Assembly (NCBI GenBank): GCA_965221075.1
Contig: OZ244865.1
Coordinates: 1,364,001 to 1,428,000, forward strand
DNA length: 64,000 nt
Reading direction: 5' to 3'
Origin: UBA2970 sp965221075
GTDB lineage: Bacteria; Verrucomicrobiota; Verrucomicrobiia; Limisphaerales; AAA164-E04
In this document: piece after piece, positions 21,128 through 29,452 of the stretch
Numbering within the stretch: the stretch's first letter is position 1
Layout of the letters: each line of letters begins with the position of its first letter
The notes under the pieces: model-generated
Seen by the model: the letters and a program-made list of their open reading frames with translations, nothing else
Told to the model about the DNA's origin: nothing
Databases searched by the model: none
Translations under genes and position numbers: made by a program

Positions 21128-21680
21128 GGGTGGCGTCGCCGTATTCCCTGGACAGCTTCTCCTCCCAGCGGGAACCGGCCTCGACGGAATCCCGGGTGGC
21201 ATGCCCGACGACGATCAGGGATCCGGGCCCGGCTACCTGGACCAGATCGGAGCTCTCCAGGAGCTTCTGGGAGAGAGAGCGGCTAGCGCCGCGGGCCGAC
21301 TTGGGGCCAAAGGGGGGATCGGCGAGGATCAGATCGAAGGACTCCCCGGCTACGGCCAGCTGGCGCAGGGTGGTGAACACGCATGCGCACCGGAGGCGGA
21401 AGCGGTCGGCGCTCGCCCGGCAGGCCCGGAAGTTCCTCCGGATGAAGCTGCAGTGGCGCCGGGAGATCTCCACCGAAAGCACGGTAGCGGCGCCACGGCT
21501 CAGGGCCTCCAGGGCGATGGCTCCCGTTCCGCTGAACAGATCGAGGATGCGGGCTTGGGGAATCCGGAGGGAGAGGCTGTCGAAGAGGGCCTCCCTGACT
21601 CTTGCCGAGGTGGGACGGACTCCTGTTCCCCTGGGAGCGGCGAGCGGGATTCCGGAGTACTGGCCCCCGACGATCCTCAC
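20982..21680 (-). CDS. rsmD: 16S rRNA (guanine-N2)-methyltransferase RsmD
   Basis: RsmD methylates G966 of 16S rRNA in assembled 30S particles, using SAM. The 232-residue protein starts with MRIVGGQYSGIPLAAPRG then VRPTSARVREALFDSL. It contains the SAM motif ILDLFSGTGAIALEALSRGA and the catalytic ILADPPFG. The family core ends around EYGDATLKYLRKRP; the last about 40 residues are Pro/Asp/Gly-rich and are antisense to the last 146 bases of the pseudouridine synthase gene. The start is GTG, 4 bases after the stop of the small gene upstream, with GAGAG in front, so the two are probably co-translated. Confidence 0.93.
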   Translation of the reverse strand: MRIVGGQYSGIPLAAPRGTGVRPTSARVREALFDSLSLRIPQARILDLFSGTGAIALEALSRGAATVLSVEISRRHCSFIRRNFRACRASADRFRLRCACVFTTLRQLAVAGESFDLILADPPFGPKSARGASRSLSQKLLESSDLVQVAGPGSLIVVGHATRDSVEAGSRWEEKLSREYGDATLKYLRKRPESVDPATPPPARSASPPQPDRPDGPDPPPDGGSGSHAAGS

Positions 21681-21683
21681 CGA

Positions 21684-21890
21684 TCAGGTCTCTCGCTGGA
21701 TCAGGGTCCAGAGGTGGTCGAATGGAAGGGCGATGTTCAGCGAGATCCCGTTGCCCATGAAGACTACCGAGCGGTCGGATTTCTCGGAGCCGGTCGCGTA
21801 GGCGATCTGCACGGTGTTGAGGATCAGGTCCTCGTCCTCCTGGGCCTGTGCGGGGTTGTGCCTGTGGCCGCGGATCCGGATGAGTGCCAT
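21684..21890 (-). CDS. Small conserved-looking protein upstream of rsmD, function unknown
   Basis: The 68-residue protein reads MALIRIRGHRHNPAQAQEDE early on, then DLILNTVQIAYATG and FMGNGISLNIALPFDHLWTL. Codons show the strong third-position G/C bias of true genes here. The hydrophobic pattern (two beta-type segments around an NG turn) recalls FlbD-like small proteins, but that is only a resemblance. The gap to rsmD is 3 bases, so it is the first gene of an rsmD operon. No function is proposed. Confidence 0.65.
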   Translation of the reverse strand: MALIRIRGHRHNPAQAQEDEDLILNTVQIAYATGSEKSDRSVVFMGNGISLNIALPFDHLWTLIQRET

Positions 21891-21931
21891 ATGGGATCCA
21901 TTCTCCGACGGTGGAGTTCCCCGGTCAAGGC

Positions 21932-21960
21932 TGGCGCTTGAACCCTGGTCGGGATAGCTT
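21932..21960 (+). promoter_or_regulatory. Weak promoter-like box TGGCGC-N17-TAGCTT before the DedA gene
   Basis: TGGCGC at 21932-21937 and TAGCTT at 21955-21960, spacer 17; the ATG is 18 bases further on. The -35 half is a poor match to TTGACA, but the arrangement repeats that at 3667 and 30183. Confidence 0.3.
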
Positions 21961-21978
21961 CGTTCCTCCTTCGCGTCG

Positions 21979-22590
21979 ATGAGCCAGGAATCGGAGAAGA
22001 GTCGGTCCCCCCTTCGTCGGCTCTACGATTGGACCCTGGCCTGGGCGGAGCGGCCGGGGGGAATCTGGGCCCTGTTCCTGATCGCTTTCCTGGAATCCTC
22101 CGTCTTCCCCATCCCTCCCGACGTGCTGCTTGTCGCTCTCTGCGTGGGATGCGCAGGGCGGGCCTACTGGTTCGCCCTGGTGTGCACCGCTGGCTCGGTG
22201 CTTGGAGGCGTGGCAGGGTACGCGATCGGATACTGGGCGTACGAGCTGGTGGGCGAGCCGATCGTGAGATTCTTCGGGAAAGAGGATGCTATGGCCATGA
22301 TCAAGGAATTGTACCTGGAGCACGGATTCTTGGGCATTCTCTTCGCAGCGATCACCCCTGTGCCCTTCAAGATCTTCACCATCGCATCGGGATACTTCCG
22401 TTTTCCGATCGGCTACTTCATCGCGTCCTCGGTGGCGGGGCGGTCCTTCCGCTTCATGGCGGTTGCCACGGTCCTCTTCTTCTTCGGGCCGGGCATCCGC
22501 AGCTTCATCGACCGCTACTTCAACCTCTGCGCCCTGCTCTTCATGATCCTGCTGCTGGGCGGTTTTGCCGCCATGAGGCTTTTCTGGTAG
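21979..22590 (+). CDS. DedA/YqaA-family (VTT domain) inner membrane protein
   Basis: The 203-residue protein has about five hydrophobic segments. The VTT-domain marks are visible: FLESSVFPIPPDVLLV, VLGGVAGYAIGYW, and FAAITPVPFKIFTIASGYFRFP with the conserved Pro-rich re-entrant part. DedA-family proteins act in membrane lipid homeostasis, including undecaprenyl-phosphate recycling. The YqaA-like sub-branch fits the short length. It is followed 7 bases later by a prenol-phosphate-mannose synthase-like gene, a context consistent with polyprenyl-phosphate metabolism. Confidence 0.87.
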   Translation: MSQESEKSRSPLRRLYDWTLAWAERPGGIWALFLIAFLESSVFPIPPDVLLVALCVGCAGRAYWFALVCTAGSVLGGVAGYAIGYWAYELVGEPIVRFFGKEDAMAMIKELYLEHGFLGILFAAITPVPFKIFTIASGYFRFPIGYFIASSVAGRSFRFMAVATVLFFFGPGIRSFIDRYFNLCALLFMILLLGGFAAMRLFW

Positions 22591-22597
22591 CCGGAGC

Positions 22598-23365
22598 ATG
22601 GATTCGAGAAAGCGCAGGGCGGGTGCGGCGGAGGCCATAGTGGTCATCCCAACCTTCAACGAGCGGGAGAACATCGTCGGCCTGGTGGAGAAGGTGGTGG
22701 CGCTGGATGCCGATGTGGACGTCCTGATCGTGGACGACAACTCCCAGGACGGGACCGCGCAGCTGGCCGACCAGCTGGCCCGCCGCCACCCGGGGGTGGA
22801 GGTGCTCCACCGCAGGGAGAAGGACGGACTGGGCAGGGCCTACTGCCAAGGATTCTCCTGGGCGCTGGAAAGGGGCTACCGCTTCCTGCTGGAGATGGAC
22901 GGGGACCTCTCGCACGATCCCCGGGAGATTCCCAGGTTCCTGGAGGCGGCCCAGGAGGCCGATCTGGTGATCGGTACCCGCTACGCCCGGGGCATCCGGG
23001 TGATCAACTGGCCCATCCAGCGGCTTCTTCTCAGCCTCTGCGCCGCCAAGTACGTCCAGGTGATCACCGGAATGCCCTTCTCCGATCCCACTGGAGGCTT
23101 CAAGTGCTTTCGCCGGGAGACCCTGGAACGGATCGATCTGGGAAGCGTCTGCTCCAACGGCTACAGCTTCCAGATCGAGATGACCCACAATGTTTGGAAG
23201 AGGGGACTGAGGATCGAGGAGATCCCCATCGTCTTCACCGACCGCTATCAGGGGAGCTCGAAGATGTCGGGGGCCATCATACGCGAAGCGCTGGTGGTGG
23301 TCTGGATGCTTCTGTTCCGAAACAAGTTCCGGCGCGCTCCGGATCCCGAGGAGAACGAGAAATGA
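22598..23365 (+). CDS. Polyprenol monophosphomannose synthase-like glycosyltransferase (GT2)
   Basis: The 255-residue GT-A-fold enzyme shows IVVIPTFNERENI, VLIVDDNSQDGT, HRREKDGLGRAYCQGFSWAL, the DxD-type LEMDGDLSHDP, and the acceptor-loop block TGMPFSDPTGGFKCFRRETL. This is the DPM1-like pattern: transfer of mannose (or another hexose) from a nucleotide sugar to a polyprenyl phosphate at the cytoplasmic membrane face. It lacks the C-terminal membrane domains of GtrB- or Ppm1-type enzymes. Its stop overlaps the next ATG by four bases (ATGA), so it is translationally coupled to the FMN reductase. Confidence 0.85.
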   Translation: MDSRKRRAGAAEAIVVIPTFNERENIVGLVEKVVALDADVDVLIVDDNSQDGTAQLADQLARRHPGVEVLHRREKDGLGRAYCQGFSWALERGYRFLLEMDGDLSHDPREIPRFLEAAQEADLVIGTRYARGIRVINWPIQRLLLSLCAAKYVQVITGMPFSDPTGGFKCFRRETLERIDLGSVCSNGYSFQIEMTHNVWKRGLRIEEIPIVFTDRYQGSSKMSGAIIREALVVVWMLLFRNKFRRAPDPEENEK

Positions 23366-23904
23366 TCACCATAGTCGCCGGAACCAACCGGCCCCAGAGC
23401 AGGACCCTGTCGATCGCCAGGACGATCGCCGGCATCTACCAGGATATTCCGGTAGAATCGCGGCTTCTCGATCTGGCCCGGCTGCCCGCCGAGATCTTCG
23501 ATCCCGGCTCCTACCAGAAGAAGCCGGACTCCTTCATGCCCTTCTCGAGGGCAGTTCTCTCCTCCCGGGGGCTGGTGGTGGTGACCCCCGAGTACAACGG
23601 GAGCTTTCCCGGGGCGCTCAAGTACTTCATCGACATGCTGCCCTTTCCCGAGAGCTTTCAGGGAAGGCCCGTCTGCTTCGTGGGCCTTGCCGCGGGGGCC
23701 TGGGGGGCGCTGCGGCCGGTCGAGCAGCTGTCACAGATCTTCGCCTACCGCAAAGCGGTGGTCTGCCCCGCCCGTGTCCTGATCCCCTCGGTGGCCGAGA
23801 GCCTGGACTCCCGGGGACAGCTGTCCAGCCCCGAAATGCTCGAGCGCCTGGAGGCCCAGGCCAGGGAGTTCGACTCCTTCTCCCGAAGGAACTACCAGGA
23901 GTAG
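23362..23904 (+). CDS. NADPH-dependent FMN reductase family protein
   Basis: The 180-residue flavodoxin-like protein begins MITIVAGTNRPQSRTLSIA (FMN phosphate-binding loop). It has the family PEYNGSFPGALKYFIDMLP motif (flavin ring and NAD(P)H contact) and GLAAGAWGALRPVEQLSQI. Members reduce FMN, quinones, chromate or azo dyes; the native substrate is not clear. It starts at the ATGA overlap with the upstream GT2 gene and ends 13 bases inside the 3' end of the convergent TonB receptor gene. Confidence 0.88.
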   Translation: MITIVAGTNRPQSRTLSIARTIAGIYQDIPVESRLLDLARLPAEIFDPGSYQKKPDSFMPFSRAVLSSRGLVVVTPEYNGSFPGALKYFIDMLPFPESFQGRPVCFVGLAAGAWGALRPVEQLSQIFAYRKAVVCPARVLIPSVAESLDSRGQLSSPEMLERLEAQAREFDSFSRRNYQE

Positions 23905-26579
23905 ATCGCCCTCAGGTAGTAGAAGCCCCCGTTGAACCCGAAGGGCGAGTTGAGGGGGTAGGCTGCCCCGCTGATGCGGCTCATGGAGGCGGGCACCTCG
24001 TCGGGATAGTCGTCGAGGATGTTGCGCGCCCCGGCCGCCAGGGTGAAGCCGCTGCCGAAGTCGTACTGCGCTTCCAGGTCCGCCAGCAGGTTGGAGCCCA
24101 CGTCCCAGCGCAGCCCTTCCAGATCGACGTGGTACTCGGTGAACTCCCCATAGTAGCGAAGGCGGGTGGTGAAGGTCCAGGGGCCGAGCATGTTGGCCAT
24201 GGTGAGCACTCCCCGGTATCCGGGCATGTTGCTCTCCAGCTGGTCGATCCGCTGGGCCGGCAGGGCGTCCACCTGGGGGTAGTCGGGGTTGTTGTGGATC
24301 TTGTCCACTTCGGTCTGGCTCCAGCTGAACGCCGCGGTGAGCACGGTCTTGCCCAGGCTGTGGGCGATGGGATAGCTGGCCACCACGTCCAGCCCCTCGG
24401 TGGTGGTGTCGAAGGCGTTGGTGAAGTAGCGGATCCGGTTGCTCCGGGTGATGCGCTGCTGATCGTCGGTCGGGATGATGTAGTCGGTCAGGTAGATGCG
24501 GTCGTCGATCTTGATGTTGTAGTAGTCGAGGGTGACCTCGAGATCTCCCCAGGTGAGGATGGTGCCCACGCTGTAGTTGATCGAGGTCTCCGGATCCAGG
24601 GGAGTGGCTCCCAGCTCCCTGGCCACTGGATCCGAGGGAGGTATGATGGCGGTGGTGACCAGCTGCGGGGGCCAGCCGTCGAAGCCCGACCCCAGGTTCC
24701 TGAGCCCCGTCTGGCCTGCCGTGGGAGCCCGGAAGGCGTTGTTGATCGATCCCCGCAAGGCCATCCACGGCTGCAGCTGGTAGCGCCCCGAGAGCTTCCC
24801 GTTCACCGTGCTGCCGAAGTCCTCGTAGTCCTCGAAGCGGAGAGCGGCTCCCACCAGCAGGGCCTCGGTCAGGTCGGTCTCCAGATCCAGGTAGGCGGCG
24901 TAGCTGCCCCGGGTGGTGGTGGTGGCCTGCTCGGGCAGGAATCCGGGGGAGCCGCTGGCCCCCGAGCTGAAGCCCTGGTCGAGCAGGCCGCCTGGGGAGT
25001 CGTCGAACCACCAGCTGTACTCTTCGCCTTCGTGGATCTGGAATTCCTCCACCCGGTACTCCAGTCCGGTGGCGACGTTCAGGGGAGAGGAGAGGGATCC
25101 GATCTCGAAGGGGCGAGAGATGTCGGCGTTGATGGTGTAGTCCAGCTCGGAGAACTTTCCGGAATGGTAGCGGGTGGGAGCTGAGGCGGGATCGCTCCGG
25201 AAGTCGGGGTGGGCCAGAAGCTGCGGGTTGAAGGTGTTGCGGATGTCGAACGACGAGGTGTGCTGGCCGACGATGGCTCCCACATCGTAGCTCCACTGGT
25301 TCTCCAGATCTCCCCTGACTCCCCCCGCCAGGCTGAAGTCGTCAATCTCCACTTCGAGACGGGGAGTGAAGCCGTTGGGGAATATCTCGTTGACGGTGGC
25401 GAAGGCCGGGCGGTCCGGATTGTCAGGATCCCGGTTGAGGGGGTGGCTGGTGTGGACGGGAGCGAAATGGGCGGGTATGGGAAAGTCGGGAATCATGTCC
25501 CCGTTGGCGTCGATTCCGCCGATCACGGGGTAGGGCTCGTCTCCCAGGCCCTTCAGCGGATTGGGCGTAGTTCTCAGGTCGGCGATCAGATGGACGAAGG
25601 GGTAGGGGGCCGGCACGGTCCTCCTGTAGATCCCTTCCTGTCCGTAGGTGGTGGTGGGATTGCGGAAAAGGTAGCTGGCGTCGTAGTCCCTCCGGTTGTA
25701 GGAGGCGAACATGTAGGCCTCGGCGTTGTCGCTCAGACGCAATCCCGTGTTGGCGACGAACTTGATGTCGCTCTCGACATCGGGCAGGCCCCACTTCACC
25801 TCGGGATTTGCCACGTTGTATCCGGCCAGAGCCATGGCTGCGACATCGGCCCGCTGGACGCTGCGCACGGTGGCGTCCGAGGTGGTGTATTCCAGGGAGA
25901 AGTTGGCGAAACCCATCTCCTCGCCCTGGACGGGGATCCCGAACCCGGCGTTGGCGGCCACCGTGTAGGAGGTGCCGTCGCCCTCGTAGTACTGTCCCCA
26001 CCGTCCCTCCACGGTGCCGCCCTGCGAGTCGTCCTTGAGCACCATGTTCAGGACTCCGGCCACTGCGTCCGAGCCGTACTGGGCCGAATTGCCGTCCCGG
26101 AGCACCTCCACCTGCTTAAGGGCGATGAAGGGGAGTGCGTGGATGTCCACTCCCTGGGAGCCGTCGGAGCTCCCTCCGGTGATCAGCGCGATCACCGAGG
26201 AGCGGTGCCTACGCTTGCCGTTGACCAGAACCAGGGTGGATTCGGCAGGCAGGTTCCTGAATCCGATGGGGCGCACGAACGACGAGGCTCCCGAGATGGA
26301 GGGCTGGAAGGAGTTGAAGGAGGGAATCGTGCTGGAGAGAAGATCCATCGGATCGGTGATACCCTGGCCAGCGAGCTCCTCCGAGTCGATCACGTCCACC
26401 GGCACCGGGGAGTCGGTGACCGACCGGGCCTGGGTCCGGCTTCCGACCAGGACCAGCTCCTCTACCTCGGCTACCTGCTCCTCCTCCATGGGCCCGGGCT
26501 CCCCCTCCTGGCTCCACGCAGGCATCGCTAGCAGCAGCATGGGCAGGACGATCAGGTTCCAGCGATGTAGCGTTTCCAT
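23892..26579 (-). CDS. TonB-dependent outer membrane receptor
   Basis: The 895-residue protein has a signal peptide (about 1-23, ending MPAWSQ). An acidic TonB-box region (EEQVAEVEELVLVGSRTQARS) precedes a plug domain (about 40-190) with TDSPVPVDVIDSEEL, VLVNGKRRHRSSV and IALKQVEVLRDGNSAQYGSDAVAGVLNMVLK. A 22-strand-type barrel follows with many aromatic-ended strands. It finishes FYYLRAIYSW, with Trp in place of the usual terminal Phe. GRYQLQPWMALRGSINNAFRAPT is a typical barrel motif. It imports a scarce nutrient such as a siderophore, cobalamin or oligosaccharide; no partner lipoprotein or specific sensor is encoded nearby. A TAGGTA box with a weak TTAGAA 17 bases before it lies about 34 bases upstream of the ATG. 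Confidence 0.93.
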   Translation of the reverse strand: METLHRWNLIVLPMLLLAMPAWSQEGEPGPMEEEQVAEVEELVLVGSRTQARSVTDSPVPVDVIDSEELAGQGITDPMDLLSSTIPSFNSFQPSISGASSFVRPIGFRNLPAESTLVLVNGKRRHRSSVIALITGGSSDGSQGVDIHALPFIALKQVEVLRDGNSAQYGSDAVAGVLNMVLKDDSQGGTVEGRWGQYYEGDGTSYTVAANAGFGIPVQGEEMGFANFSLEYTTSDATVRSVQRADVAAMALAGYNVANPEVKWGLPDVESDIKFVANTGLRLSDNAEAYMFASYNRRDYDASYLFRNPTTTYGQEGIYRRTVPAPYPFVHLIADLRTTPNPLKGLGDEPYPVIGGIDANGDMIPDFPIPAHFAPVHTSHPLNRDPDNPDRPAFATVNEIFPNGFTPRLEVEIDDFSLAGGVRGDLENQWSYDVGAIVGQHTSSFDIRNTFNPQLLAHPDFRSDPASAPTRYHSGKFSELDYTINADISRPFEIGSLSSPLNVATGLEYRVEEFQIHEGEEYSWWFDDSPGGLLDQGFSSGASGSPGFLPEQATTTTRGSYAAYLDLETDLTEALLVGAALRFEDYEDFGSTVNGKLSGRYQLQPWMALRGSINNAFRAPTAGQTGLRNLGSGFDGWPPQLVTTAIIPPSDPVARELGATPLDPETSINYSVGTILTWGDLEVTLDYYNIKIDDRIYLTDYIIPTDDQQRITRSNRIRYFTNAFDTTTEGLDVVASYPIAHSLGKTVLTAAFSWSQTEVDKIHNNPDYPQVDALPAQRIDQLESNMPGYRGVLTMANMLGPWTFTTRLRYYGEFTEYHVDLEGLRWDVGSNLLADLEAQYDFGSGFTLAAGARNILDDYPDEVPASMSRISGAAYPLNSPFGFNGGFYYLRAIYSW

Positions 26580-27235
26580 GTACGAAGCGATTGGAGGTTC
26601 CAGTCGGAGTTACCTAGTGGCGAAGAACAGCAGTTCTAAATGGGACAGGGCGGCAAACTGTACGTGGCGCTTGGCAGGACCTTGCAGCTGGCAGCGTCTG
26701 GATGGGTGTGCGTCTGGCCCGACTTGCTGCCATGGAGCGCACCGGGCTGCAAGGAAAAAAGTTCATGGTGGCGCCGAAGGGAGGACGGAGAGCATGGCCC
26801 GAGGATTGGCTCGGCGTTCCATTCTCCTGGTTCCTGCGGAATCAGGAATCGGGATCAGGATCCCGCTTGCCGGGGAGCGACGCCCTTGAAGCTCCGACTG
26901 CCTGGAAGTAGGAAGCATGGTTCGATGCGTTGCGCAAGAGCGGCCGCTCGGCAACACGGCAGAGGCCGGGCACGGGCCCCTCCTCGCCCTGTCGCATCAT
27001 CAAGCCAGGGCGAAGAAGCCTGGAAGCGGTCCCGTACCCGGAGCCGGCTGTTCAGGCCAGGGGCAGGATGGCCGGCTGGTTCGAACGCTCTGTCCCGTCG
27101 ACTCGGAAAGCCTGAAGCGCAACCCTCCGCTTGAATGCCGGGGCGGACTCCGGTCTTCCCGCCGCCAGTCTCCTTCGTCCGAAAGCCGCCTTGGCAGGAT
27201 GCTCGAACAACCGCCCGCCAAACGGCCACTGCCGT
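26580..27235. other. GC-rich non-coding spacer, 656 bp
   Basis: Lies between the starts of the TonB receptor and the 3' end of infA. No frame has the local codon bias. The words TTGGCAGGA (26670 and 27191) and CAGCTGGCAGCG occur, but no ordered repeat, tRNA or known RNA motif was recognised. It probably carries the promoter of the TonB receptor at its left edge. Confidence 0.55.
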
Positions 27236-27448
27236 CTACTTGAGGCGGTATACGATGCGTGCCTTGTTCAGGTCGTAGGGAGACATCTCGATCTTGACCC
27301 GATCGCCAATCGTGAGCCGGATGAAGCGCTTGCGCATCTTGCCGGAGATATGGGCCAGCACCACGTGCCCGTTGTCGAGCTCGATATGGAACATGGTGCC
27401 CGGTAGTACCGCCTTGACTTTTCCTTCCAGTTCGATTTGCTCTTCCAT
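27236..27448 (-). CDS. infA: Translation initiation factor IF-1
   Basis: The 70-residue S1/OB-fold protein begins MEEQIELEGKVKAVLPGTMF, then HIELDNGHVVLAHISGKMRK, RFIRLTIGDRVKIEMSPYDL and NKARIVYRLK. It is clearly IF-1, which binds the A-site of the 30S subunit during initiation. AGGAG is 3 bases before the ATG, and the leader between a possible TATGTC -10 and the start is about 45 bases, longer than at other genes here. It is not inside a ribosomal protein operon in this window. Confidence 0.97.
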   Translation of the reverse strand: MEEQIELEGKVKAVLPGTMFHIELDNGHVVLAHISGKMRKRFIRLTIGDRVKIEMSPYDLNKARIVYRLK

Positions 27449-27544
27449 CCGCTCCTGTCGCCGCTTGCTTCACGCCTGGGCCTGAACAGGACCGAGACTG
27501 GACATATCCGCTCGAATAACAAGAAAGAACCGGCTTTCAGCTTG

Positions 27545-28207
27545 ATGCCGGATAATGCCCGAATCGAGTTCCACCGGTCTCGCCGGGCCCGTAGATACGG
27601 GATCGAGGTCCGCAACGGGGATCTGATCCGGGTGACCGTCCCCTTGAGGGGCTCCCTCCAGGAGGCCAGGCGCTTCCTGGAGAGCCATTGGGAGTGGGCT
27701 AGGGACACGCTGAGGAAGGAAAGGGAGCATCCCCTGGCCAACCGCTGGCAGGTGGGGGGAGAGGTCTGGTACCGGGGTAGGCGGGAACGGGTGTTGCGGA
27801 GCGGGGACGGAGTCCGGATCGCCGATCTGGCAGTGCCCGTCGAGGATCGGGACGGGAATCTTCAGCTGCCCATCTCCCGGGCGCTGGCCCGGCTGGCCCT
27901 TCGGGAACTGCCGGATCGGGTGGCGCTAAAGGCCAGGGAGATGGGGGTGAGCCTGCGGCGGGTGACCATCCGGGATCAGCGCACGGTGTGGGGATCGTGC
28001 TCCAGGAAGGGGGGCATCTCGCTCAACTGGCGCCTGATCCAGATGCCGCTGGAGGTGAGCGGATACATCGTGTGCCACGAGCTGAGCCACATGGTTCACT
28101 TCGACCACTCCCCGCTCTTCTGGCGGATGGTCGCCGCCCATTCCCCCGGCTACCGCGACCACAGGAAGTGGCTGAACGAGCACGGTCACTTGCTGTTGAG
28201 GCGCTAG
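27545..28207 (+). CDS. YgjP-like (M48-type) metal-dependent hydrolase
   Basis: The 220-residue protein of the DUF45/YgjP family has the N-terminal RRARRYGIEVRNGDLIRVTVP block, then IRDQRTVWGSCSRKGGISLNWRL. The zinc-binding CHELSHMVHFDHSPLFW follows (HExxH with the downstream His), and the protein ends in KWLNEHGHLLLRR. All metal ligands are in place. The family is thought to be a peptidase or nucleotide-linked hydrolase; its substrate is not established. The ATG at 27545 is chosen because the basic SRRARRYG segment follows shortly after; the frame is open further upstream but reads through the infA promoter region. Confidence 0.88.
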   Translation: MPDNARIEFHRSRRARRYGIEVRNGDLIRVTVPLRGSLQEARRFLESHWEWARDTLRKEREHPLANRWQVGGEVWYRGRRERVLRSGDGVRIADLAVPVEDRDGNLQLPISRALARLALRELPDRVALKAREMGVSLRRVTIRDQRTVWGSCSRKGGISLNWRLIQMPLEVSGYIVCHELSHMVHFDHSPLFWRMVAAHSPGYRDHRKWLNEHGHLLLRR

Positions 28208-28281
28208 CCGGCTCCCCGAGGAGCAGGAGCGGCCTCCGGCGAACGGGGCGAAGGTGAGACGGCGATGGGGATGGGGGCGGG

Positions 28282-29034
28282 CTACCTTCCCAGCTGCTCT
28301 TCCAGCCAGCTGCCCACATGCCGGGCCATCTGCCCGGTGGCCTCTCCCGAGAACACATGATCCGCCCCGGGGACGGACACCAGACGCGCCTCTTCGGACG
28401 CCTCCTTCAGGATGTCCTGAGAGTCGGCGATGGGAACCACGTCGTCCGCCTCTCCATGGACCAGCAGCCAGGGGATCCGGATCCGGCTGCCCAGGGGGAG
28501 CAGACTCCCGATCTGCTCCAGATCCTCCATGAAGGCCCGGGAGAGGGGGAAGTCCGGGTCGTCCCACATGAAGCCCTCTCCGGGAACGGCCTGGCCGAAT
28601 TCGGTCCGGGCGAACCTGGCGGTATGGACCATCCCCGCCAAGCTGACCAGCCAGCGGATGCGCGGCTCCCGGGCGGCCAGGGAGACTCCGACGGCGCCTC
28701 CCATGCTGTGTCCCACATAGGCCAGCTTCCGGTGCTGGAGGGCGTCGACCAGGCAGCGGAGATCCTCCACCTCCTTGGAGATGGTGGCCTCGCCGAACCG
28801 GCCTTCGGAGCTTCCGTTGCCGCTGAAGGAGAAGCGCAGGGAGGGGATGCTCCGCCTTGCCAGCTCCTCGGCCAGGGCCGCCAGGAACGGCCGATCCTTG
28901 TTGCCGGTGACCCCGTGCCCGATGAGCACCAGAGCCTCGCGGCCCTTCCCTTCCCCGGCGACGGTGTAGTCGATCCGCTCCCCGCAGCCGTTGCGGATGG
29001 CGCCGAAGACGGGACTACTGGAGGACGTTGACAC
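28282..29034 (-). CDS. Alpha/beta hydrolase (serine aminopeptidase S33 / esterase type)
   Basis: The 250-residue protein has the oxyanion strand ALVLIGHGVTGNKDRP and the nucleophile elbow YVGHSMGGAVG (Ser in GHSMG). The acid is in VHGEADDVVP and the catalytic His in GADHVFSG. The triad is therefore complete and the short length fits small-ester or lysophospholipid-type esterases. There is no signal peptide, so it is cytoplasmic. Its start overlaps the end of the DUF4399 gene by 20 bases, which suggests translational coupling. Confidence 0.88.
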   Translation of the reverse strand: MSTSSSSPVFGAIRNGCGERIDYTVAGEGKGREALVLIGHGVTGNKDRPFLAALAEELARRSIPSLRFSFSGNGSSEGRFGEATISKEVEDLRCLVDALQHRKLAYVGHSMGGAVGVSLAAREPRIRWLVSLAGMVHTARFARTEFGQAVPGEGFMWDDPDFPLSRAFMEDLEQIGSLLPLGSRIRIPWLLVHGEADDVVPIADSQDILKEASEEARLVSVPGADHVFSGEATGQMARHVGSWLEEQLGR

Positions 29035-29452
29035 GGATCTTGGCGGAGACCAGGGGCGGATCGTGGGGGATGTGGAGGTGGTCGCCGAAGATCAGCTGGA
29101 GGGTGTGCTCTCCTGGCTGATCCAGCGTGACGACAGTCTCGGTCTGCCCCTTGCCGAAGTGGATGATCTGCTCGGTGGCGGGAAGGGGGATGTCCATGTC
29201 TGGCTGCTCGTCGACATCCACCAGGAGGTGGTGGTGTCCGGTGTTCTCGAAGGGGATTCCGGCAGGAGCGATGCCCATGCCCTGCAGGCCGAACTTGACC
29301 GAGAACGTCTTCGGAACAGTCTCCCCGTCGGCCGGGGATATGATGTAGACGCTCGAGCCGGGAGCGGACGGAGTCTTGGGCAAGGGAGCCTGGCTGGTGG
29401 TGATCAGGACGCCCAGGGCGAGCGCCATTCCTAGGACAGCGAGCTTCTTCAT
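29015..29452 (-). CDS. Exported DUF4399-domain protein
   Basis: The 145-residue protein has a signal peptide (MKKLAVLGMALALGVLITTS). A DUF4399 domain follows with YIISPADGETVPKTFSVKFGL, GHHHLLVD, the Gly-rich IIHFGKGQTE, and QPGEHTLQLIFGDHLHIPHDPPL. The His-rich pattern (GHHHL, DHLHIPH) suggests metal binding, but the family has no known biochemical role. The protein would be periplasmic. It is the first gene of a two-gene unit with the hydrolase. No ribosome binding site is visible. Confidence 0.85.
   Translation of the reverse strand: MKKLAVLGMALALGVLITTSQAPLPKTPSAPGSSVYIISPADGETVPKTFSVKFGLQGMGIAPAGIPFENTGHHHLLVDVDEQPDMDIPLPATEQIIHFGKGQTETVVTLDQPGEHTLQLIFGDHLHIPHDPPLVSAKIRVNVLQ

Noticed and set aside
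27070..27095. GGTTCGAA-containing stretch as a tRNA T-arm
   Set aside because: No acceptor, D-arm or anticodon arm could be folded around it.
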